Program-made: the position numbers and the translations under genes
The notes under the pieces: model-generated
Told to the model about the DNA's origin: nothing
Databases searched by the model: none
Seen by the model: only the letters and a program-made list of their open reading frames with translations
Source of the DNA: an uncultured Bacteroidales bacterium
Lineage (GTDB): Bacteria > Bacteroidota > Bacteroidia > Bacteroidales > UBA932
Assembly: GCA_946406095.1 (NCBI GenBank)
Contig: CAMJJO010000017.1
Span: forward strand, 1-20,516
Direction: 5' to 3'
DNA length: 20,516 bases
Part shown: in pieces, positions 16,714-20,516 of the stretch
How positions within the stretch are numbered: position 1 is the first letter of the stretch
Layout of the letters: the number at the start of each line of letters is the position of its first letter

Positions 16714-18009
16714 CTAGAGAAGCAGGCGGTAGCCTATCGTTAAATTGAATGAGGCAGGACGCGTGGTGTAGTAGCTCTGCAGGTCTACTGGCACCACTTG
16801 CTGAGGAAAGTGGTATGAGAAGCCGGGCTGGATGTAGATGGCATTATTCTCCATGAACTCCAGCTGCAGGCCGGCATCGAGATTGAACGACCAGCGGTGG
16901 TCCTTCTGCAAAGTGTTGTCCGTCGCGGAGCTGATCAGTTTTCCGTTGAGCCTGGTGCTGAAACTCTCCGTCGTTTCATTTGTGAATTCATACATCGGCC
17001 CTGCGGCAAGATAGATACCCACTCCTCGCCATTGAAGGGCGTTGAAGTGGAGGTATAGCGGGATTCCGAGATAGTGGAGTTCCCTTTCGACGATCTGGGT
17101 ACTGTTGCCTCTGGTTGTTTCGAAGGTAGAATTGAGAGTTGTGAAGGTCAGCCCGCTTTCCACTCCCCAGTGCGGCAGGAAGTTCACCTTCACGCCGACA
17201 CCCAGGCGTGCGGATTGGCGGTGATTGTTCTGGGTGGTGGCGGGTTTATTTCTGCCTATGATGGAAGGGTCGAAGGTGGTGGGGCCTCCGGAGAGGGATT
17301 TTGTCTGGATAGCCGGCGCCGAGCCCATCATCGATGCGATGTGTGTGGCGGCCTGCCCGCTTTGGCTGACGTTTTGTGCCATCAGTCCGCTGCCGAAGAC
17401 GCCCGCCTGCACACGGATCCTGTGCCGCTGCTTCGGTTTGAACGGCTTTAGCGTTTCACTGGTTTCCATCCACGAATTCGGGCTTTCCGGTGTCTGCTCG
17501 GCCAGTTTTGGCTCTCCAGACACGGACAGGGGGGCTTCCGGTGTCTGCTCGGCCGGTTTTGGCTCTTCAGACACGGATTGGGGGGCTTCCGGTGTCTGCT
17601 CGGCCGGTTTTGGCTCTTCAGACACGGAGAGGGCTTCTCTGGTGTCTGCGGCGGGAATTTGGGACGGGATTGTGGCGGGAATAAGTGGCTGGACGGGAGC
17701 AGGAGCTGCAGTTGGAGTTGCAGCCGGGACCGGGGCCAAGACCGGGGCGGATGATTCCGCCACCATCTCCCCGGAAGAAACCTGAATCACCGACGGATCG
17801 GCGGCAGGGCGGAAGAGGATGACAGCGGCGACGACGGCAGCGGCGGCGAGCAGGGCGCCCCCCGCATACCACCATCCGGCTTTGCGACGCCGCCCCGCAG
17901 CAGCCCCGGAACCGGCCTCAACCGCTTCCCAGAGCCCCTCCGGCGCAGCTTCCGTATAGCCCTCGAAGAGCTCCGGAAGATCCTCTGTCCAATCCCTCTT
18001 GCTACTCAT
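16714..18009 (-). CDS. Dma-like dual membrane-spanning anti-sigma factor with outer-membrane barrel
   Basis: This 431-residue protein appears to span the whole envelope. Residues 1-43 are an acidic then basic cytoplasmic segment with DWTEDLPELFEGY and APEGLWEAVEA, which resembles the short anti-sigma segment of Bacteroidota. One helix follows at about 46-66, starting WWYAGG. Residues 67-194 are a Pro/Ala/Glu-rich tether containing three 17-residue repeats (128-178). From about 195 to the end is a barrel-type domain with alternating polar and hydrophobic strands (VQAGVFGSGLMA, WGVESGLTFTTL, GIPLYLHFNAL, GIYLAAGPMYEF, FNLTIGYRLLL). There is no cleavable signal peptide. This plan matches the Dma family described in Bacteroides thetaiotaomicron, where it restrains an ECF21 sigma factor and controls vesicle release. 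The start overlaps the sigma gene by 8 nt, so the pair is coupled. Barrel topology and family membership are inferred by eye. Confidence 0.82.
   Translation of the reverse strand: MSSKRDWTEDLPELFEGYTEAAPEGLWEAVEAGSGAAAGRRRKAGWWYAGGALLAAAAVVAAVILFRPAADPSVIQVSSGEMVAESSAPVLAPVPAATPTAAPAPVQPLIPATIPSQIPAADTREALSVSEEPKPAEQTPEAPQSVSEEPKPAEQTPEAPLSVSGEPKLAEQTPESPNSWMETSETLKPFKPKQRHRIRVQAGVFGSGLMAQNVSQSGQAATHIASMMGSAPAIQTKSLSGGPTTFDPSIIGRNKPATTQNNHRQSARLGVGVKVNFLPHWGVESGLTFTTLNSTFETTRGNSTQIVERELHYLGIPLYLHFNALQWRGVGIYLAAGPMYEFTNETTESFSTRLNGKLISSATDNTLQKDHRWSFNLDAGLQLEFMENNAIYIQPGFSYHFPQQVVPVDLQSYYTTRPASFNLTIGYRLLL
17476..17628. repeat. Three 51-bp direct repeats in the anti-sigma tether
   Basis: Three in-frame 51-bp units lie head to tail inside the anti-sigma gene and encode SVSEEPKPAEQTPEAPQ, then the same with a final L, then a diverged copy (SVSGEPKLAEQTPESPN). 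The two copies nearest the start of the gene are almost identical in DNA as well. The residues just before the array (ADTREAL) resemble a worn extra half-unit. Each unit adds 17 residues to the periplasmic tether, so copy number could change its length without a frameshift. Confidence 0.9.
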
Positions 18010-18586
18010 TCTTTTTTACGTACTCTTTTATCTTCTTTGCCAGCATCGCCCTCGCCCTGAAAAACTGCGACGCCGACGAATCTTCTTTTATGCCCAGCAA
18101 TTCCGCAATCTCCCGGTGGCTTTTCTTCTCGAAAACGAAAAGGTTGAAAACCGTGCGGTATCCATCCGGCAGGCTCTTTATCATTTCCGCGACCACCGAC
18201 ACCGGCACATCCGGCAGGCTGTCCATCTGCTCATCCTCCACATCCGGCAGATCGTCCACATACTTCATTTTCTCGTTCGCGCGGAGGAACTTCAGCGAAT
18301 CATTCACGACTATCCTGTGCATCCACGCCTTCACGCTCCCCTCTCCCCGGTACTCGAAACTCCCGATGCGGTCGAACGCCTTCACGAAAACCTCCTGGAG
18401 AATGTCCTTGACTGCCGCCCGGTCGGGCACATAGCGGGAGCAGACCGCAGTCAGAAACCCCACGTAACGTTCATAGAAAGCACGCATCCCGGAGGCATCG
18501 CCGCTGCGGACCAGGTTCAACAGCTCCGCCTCGCTAAGGTCTCCTTGTCTTGAAGCGGAACTCCTTTTCAGCAGCCTTGCCTCCAC
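18002..18586 (-). CDS. ECF-family RNA polymerase sigma factor
   Basis: This is a 194-residue extracytoplasmic-function sigma factor. Region 2 covers about residues 20-102, with DILQEVFVKAF (61-71, -10 recognition and core binding) and GEGSVKAWMHRIVVNDSLKFLR. A short acidic linker (about 110-126) leads to region 4 (about 139-182), with LPDGYRTVFNLFVFE, the helix-turn-helix SHREIAELLGI and SQFFRARAML. Its likely partner is the overlapping anti-sigma gene downstream, which suggests ECF21-like grouping, but that subgroup cannot be proved by eye. The frame begins at GTG 18586, inside the end of the lipoprotein gene (53 nt overlap). The first 16 residues precede the conserved part, so translation could begin at a later non-ATG codon; there is no nearby in-frame ATG. 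Confidence 0.93.
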   Translation of the reverse strand: MEARLLKRSSASRQGDLSEAELLNLVRSGDASGMRAFYERYVGFLTAVCSRYVPDRAAVKDILQEVFVKAFDRIGSFEYRGEGSVKAWMHRIVVNDSLKFLRANEKMKYVDDLPDVEDEQMDSLPDVPVSVVAEMIKSLPDGYRTVFNLFVFEKKSHREIAELLGIKEDSSASQFFRARAMLAKKIKEYVKKNE

Positions 18587-19217
18587 TATCCGTCCACTTT
18601 AAAGTCAGCGTTTTATATGAATCCCCCGTATCCGGGAGGGAGTTTATGTCAAAATAAACAATAGAATCGCCTTTGCCACCTTCTCTGCCGTCGCCATTGG
18701 CATTCTGCACCAGCAGCACCTCATACGGGTCGGAAGGATTCTGCCCGGACACCAGTGTGAAGTCGTGCTGCACGGATCCGTCCCCCCACCAGGTGCTATA
18801 ATGCAAGGTGAGGAAGCCGTCCTCGCAGGATGTCATCCAGTCTGAGAGGATGTCCAGGCCATCGTTGCTTCCGGCAGGCTTGCTGGTGGTGAAAGTGCCT
18901 TTGTCCAATTGGTCGAACCAGTCGACCGATGTCCGATAGCCATAATTCGGCACAATCTCTTTGAAAACAGTGATTCCGCACACAATGCGTTCCAGCCCCG
19001 TGTAGGTGCCATAGTAGTTTGTAGGGAACAGCCGAGTGGTATCATCCACCTGGAAATAAATGGTGTCGGTGGGAGACTTGTGCACCGTCACGATTGCGGT
19101 AAAATCCTGACTTTCAAAACCTAACTCACCCTGTGGGCCCATCATTTCTTTTGCGCACCCTGCCAGGAGCAGAGTGCACAAAATACCAGATATCACTCTT
19201 GAGATGCTGATTCTCAT
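18534..19217 (-). CDS. NigD-like lipoprotein
   Basis: This is a predicted secreted lipoprotein of 227 residues from the 19217 ATG. A signal peptide ends in the lipobox LLAGC (Cys21), so the mature protein is lipid-anchored. The next residues are KEMMGPQGEL. The body matches the NigD-like family of Bacteroidales as I remember it: an N-terminal beta domain with FTAIVTVHKSPTDTIYFQVD and a C-terminal domain with DWMTSCEDGFLTLHYST, SGQNPSDPYEVLLVQNANGD, INSLPDTGDSYKTLTLKW and a final FRFKTRRP. The molecular role of the family is unknown to me; the name comes from a predicted bacteriocin-immunity annotation. An ATG at 19241 is in frame and adds 8 residues. The 3' end overlaps the sigma gene, so it belongs to the same transcript as the sigma and anti-sigma factors. 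Confidence 0.85.
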   Translation of the reverse strand: MRISISRVISGILCTLLLAGCAKEMMGPQGELGFESQDFTAIVTVHKSPTDTIYFQVDDTTRLFPTNYYGTYTGLERIVCGITVFKEIVPNYGYRTSVDWFDQLDKGTFTTSKPAGSNDGLDILSDWMTSCEDGFLTLHYSTWWGDGSVQHDFTLVSGQNPSDPYEVLLVQNANGDGREGGKGDSIVYFDINSLPDTGDSYKTLTLKWTDSGGKAAEKEFRFKTRRP

Positions 19218-19290
19218 AATGCCATTTTTCCTACCATTCATTGCTTGTTCTAAATGGTAAATCCGAATAATCAGGAATCTTGCACGGAGT

Positions 19291-19659
19291 TTACTGAATT
19301 TCTTTACCGAAAGGGAAGATTGAGCCGATGGCGATCTTAAAATGCTGGAATCCCCACGGGATACCCACTATGGTTATGCAGAAAATCAGGCCGAAAAACA
19401 CGTGCACAAGCGCCGTCTCCCACCACCCGAGGAGCACCCAGAGAAGGTTCATCACTATAGACAGGCAACCAGGTTCATTGGGCTTGTTCACCATTTCGTG
19501 GCCGAAGGGCCAAAGCGCATAGGCCCCGATCTTGAAAAGTTGAACCCCAAACGGGATACCGACTATGGTAATGCACAGCAGCAGCCCGCCCAACCAGTAA
19601 AGGATTGCCGTCAACAAGCCGCCAAGGATAAGCCAGATGATATTTCCGATGCTGTTCAT
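19291..19659 (-). CDS. yccF: YccF-family inner-membrane protein (DUF307)
   Basis: This small membrane protein of 122 residues contains two copies of the YccF domain. The first is GNIIWLILGG ... CITIVGIPFGVQLFKI ... ALWPFG, and the second is NLLWVLLGWW ... CITIVGIPWGFQHFKI ... IFPFG. Each copy contributes hydrophobic segments, so about four membrane passes are likely. The biochemical role of the family is not established. ATG 19659 is chosen because the family begins there (MNSIGNIIW); the frame is open to 19731, but that part covers the promoter-like box. It is divergent from guaA, and the NigD-like gene follows 49-73 bp downstream on the same strand, so read-through into the sigma unit is possible. 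Confidence 0.92.
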   Translation of the reverse strand: MNSIGNIIWLILGGLLTAILYWLGGLLLCITIVGIPFGVQLFKIGAYALWPFGHEMVNKPNEPGCLSIVMNLLWVLLGWWETALVHVFFGLIFCITIVGIPWGFQHFKIAIGSIFPFGKEIQ

Positions 19660-19674
19660 GGATGATGGTTTTTG

Positions 19675-19682
19675 CAAAGATA
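19675..19682 (-). promoter_or_regulatory. Bacteroidota-type -7 box upstream of yccF
   Basis: On the minus strand this reads TATCTTTG, a full match to TAnnTTTG, ending 15 nt before the yccF ATG at 19659. A TTTG lies 16 nt upstream of it (19699-19702), closer than the usual 19-21 nt. The leader would be very short. Confidence 0.5.
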
Positions 19683-19707
19683 ATGTTTTATATTTTATCA
19701 AATACAT

Positions 19708-19715
19708 TAACTTTG
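19708..19715 (+). promoter_or_regulatory. Bacteroidota-type -7 box upstream of guaA
   Basis: This reads TAACTTTG, a full match to TAnnTTTG, and ends 22 nt before the guaA ATG. A T-rich stretch (TTTT at 19686-19689) sits about 18 nt upstream in the -33 position. The -7 box lies 25 bp from the yccF box on the other strand, so the two promoters would share their upstream DNA. Confidence 0.55.
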
Positions 19716-19737
19716 TAGAACCATAATACAAATCGAT

Positions 19738-20516
19738 ATGCCTACAGGAAACGTACGTCCGGCCGAAATGGAGCGCATCACCACTCCCGCCCTGGCCAAA
19801 AAATTCATTGATGAACAGATTCAGGAACTTCGCGCCCAGATCGGGGACAAAAAAGTGCTGCTGGCACTCTCCGGAGGCGTGGATTCATCGGTTGTCGCGG
19901 CCCTGCTGATCAAGGCTGTCGGCAAGCAGCTGGTGTCGGTGCACGTCAACCACGGCCTGCTGCGTAAGGGAGAGCCCGAGCAGGTTGTAAAGGTGTTCCG
20001 CGATGAGTTGGATGCAAATCTTATCTACGTGGATGCGGTGGACCGTTTCCTCGACAAACTGGCCGGCGTTGCGGATCCCGAGCAGAAGCGCAAGATCATC
20101 GGTGCCGAGTTCATCCGTGTGTTCGAAGAGGAAGCCCGCAAGCTGGAAGGCATCAGTTTCCTGGCACAGGGGACCATCTATCCGGATATTATCGAGTCCG
20201 GCCCTGTCAAGAGCCACCACAATGTAGGAGGCTTGCCCGAAGATCTGAAGTTCGAACTGGTGGAGCCTATCAAACTTCTCTTCAAGGATGAAGTGCGCGT
20301 AGTTGGCAAGGAACTCGGCCTGCCGGACAATATGGTCTTCCGCCAGCCTTTCCCCGGCCCCGGCCTGGGAGTGCGTTGCACCGGAGCCATCACCCGCGAC
20401 CGCCTCGAAGCCCTTCGCGAGAGCGATGCCATTCTCCGCGAGGAGTTTGCAAAGAACGGCTTGGAAGGCAAGGTCTGGCAATATTTCACCATCGTCCCCG
20501 ACTACAAGTCAACCGG
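19738..20516 (+). CDS. guaA: GMP synthetase, ATP-pyrophosphatase subunit without glutaminase domain (3' end outside window)
   Basis: This gene makes GMP from XMP: the ATP-pyrophosphatase domain adenylates XMP and ammonia then displaces AMP. The frame is open from ATG 19738 to the window end (259 complete codons). The P-loop LALSGGVDSSVVAALL lies near residues 41-56, followed by HVNHGLLRKGEPEQV, KRKIIGAEFI, LAQGTIYPDIIESG, KSHHNVGGLPEDL, LVEPIKLLFKDEVR, the signature RQPFPGPGLGVR and the start of the dimerisation domain (VWQYFTIVPDYKS). Usual bacterial GuaA has about 200 residues of glutamine amidotransferase before the P-loop. Here there are only about 40, and they have no amidotransferase motifs. 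The start is supported by the promoter box 22 nt upstream. About 50-60 residues probably lie beyond the edge. Ammonia must come from a separate subunit or from free ammonium. Confidence 0.93.
   Translation, partial: MPTGNVRPAEMERITTPALAKKFIDEQIQELRAQIGDKKVLLALSGGVDSSVVAALLIKAVGKQLVSVHVNHGLLRKGEPEQVVKVFRDELDANLIYVDAVDRFLDKLAGVADPEQKRKIIGAEFIRVFEEEARKLEGISFLAQGTIYPDIIESGPVKSHHNVGGLPEDLKFELVEPIKLLFKDEVRVVGKELGLPDNMVFRQPFPGPGLGVRCTGAITRDRLEALRESDAILREEFAKNGLEGKVWQYFTIVPDYKST

Noticed and set aside
17225..17785. A 186-codon plus-strand frame with repeated CSAGFGSSDTD-like units, opposite the anti-sigma gene.
   Set aside because: The repeats are the other-strand reading of the 51-bp tether repeats. 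The minus-strand frame is longer, has a coherent domain plan and couples to the sigma gene.
19660..19731. N-terminal extension of yccF to ATG 19731.
   Set aside because: It would run through the promoter-like box at 19675-19682, and the added 24 residues lie before the conserved MNSIGNIIW start of the family.

Overview
The window reads as a chromosomal segment of a Bacteroidota bacterium, most likely order Bacteroidales. Four things support this: the order of the division and cell wall (dcw) genes with murB, murF and ddl absent; promoter-like TAnnTTTG -7 boxes; a NigD-like lipoprotein gene; and an anti-sigma protein that appears to end in an outer-membrane barrel, an architecture known from this phylum. 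Third codon positions are rich in G and C, so a GC-rich gut or rumen lineage (Alistipes-like or uncultured) is a plausible guess, but the sequence alone does not fix the genus.

Positions 1-16210 (+ strand) hold an almost complete dcw operon: mraZ (3' end only), rsmH, an ftsL-like gene, ftsI, murE, mraY, murD, ftsW, murG, murC, ftsQ, ftsA, ftsZ, then gltX. Every junction is an overlap or a gap of at most 14 bp, so this looks like one long transcript with coupled translation. MurC, MurD and MurE build the peptide stem on UDP-MurNAc. MraY and MurG make lipid I and lipid II. FtsW and FtsI polymerise and cross-link at the septum. FtsL and FtsQ scaffold that machine, and FtsA and FtsZ form the cytoplasmic ring. 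RsmH methylates 16S rRNA, MraZ is the usual first-gene regulator, and gltX (glutamyl-tRNA synthetase) overlaps ftsZ by 4 bp.

Positions 16232-19659 (- strand) read right to left: yccF, a NigD-like lipoprotein, an ECF sigma factor, a 431-residue trans-envelope anti-sigma factor, and rpiB with its own promoter-like box. Lipoprotein, sigma factor and anti-sigma factor genes overlap (53 and 8 nt), so they form one regulatory unit. The anti-sigma protein has a short cytoplasmic segment, one inner-membrane helix, a Pro/Ala-rich periplasmic tether with three 17-residue repeats, and a C-terminal outer-membrane barrel. This matches the recently described Dma (dual membrane-spanning anti-sigma) family that controls vesiculation in Bacteroides. 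It is the most interesting system here.

Positions 19660-19737 are a compact divergent promoter region between yccF and guaA. The guaA gene (19738 to the window end, + strand, open at its 3' end) encodes the ATP-pyrophosphatase part of GMP synthetase without the usual N-terminal glutaminase domain. I found no rRNA, tRNA, CRISPR array, insertion sequence or phage gene, and no stretch over 300 bases lacks a gene.
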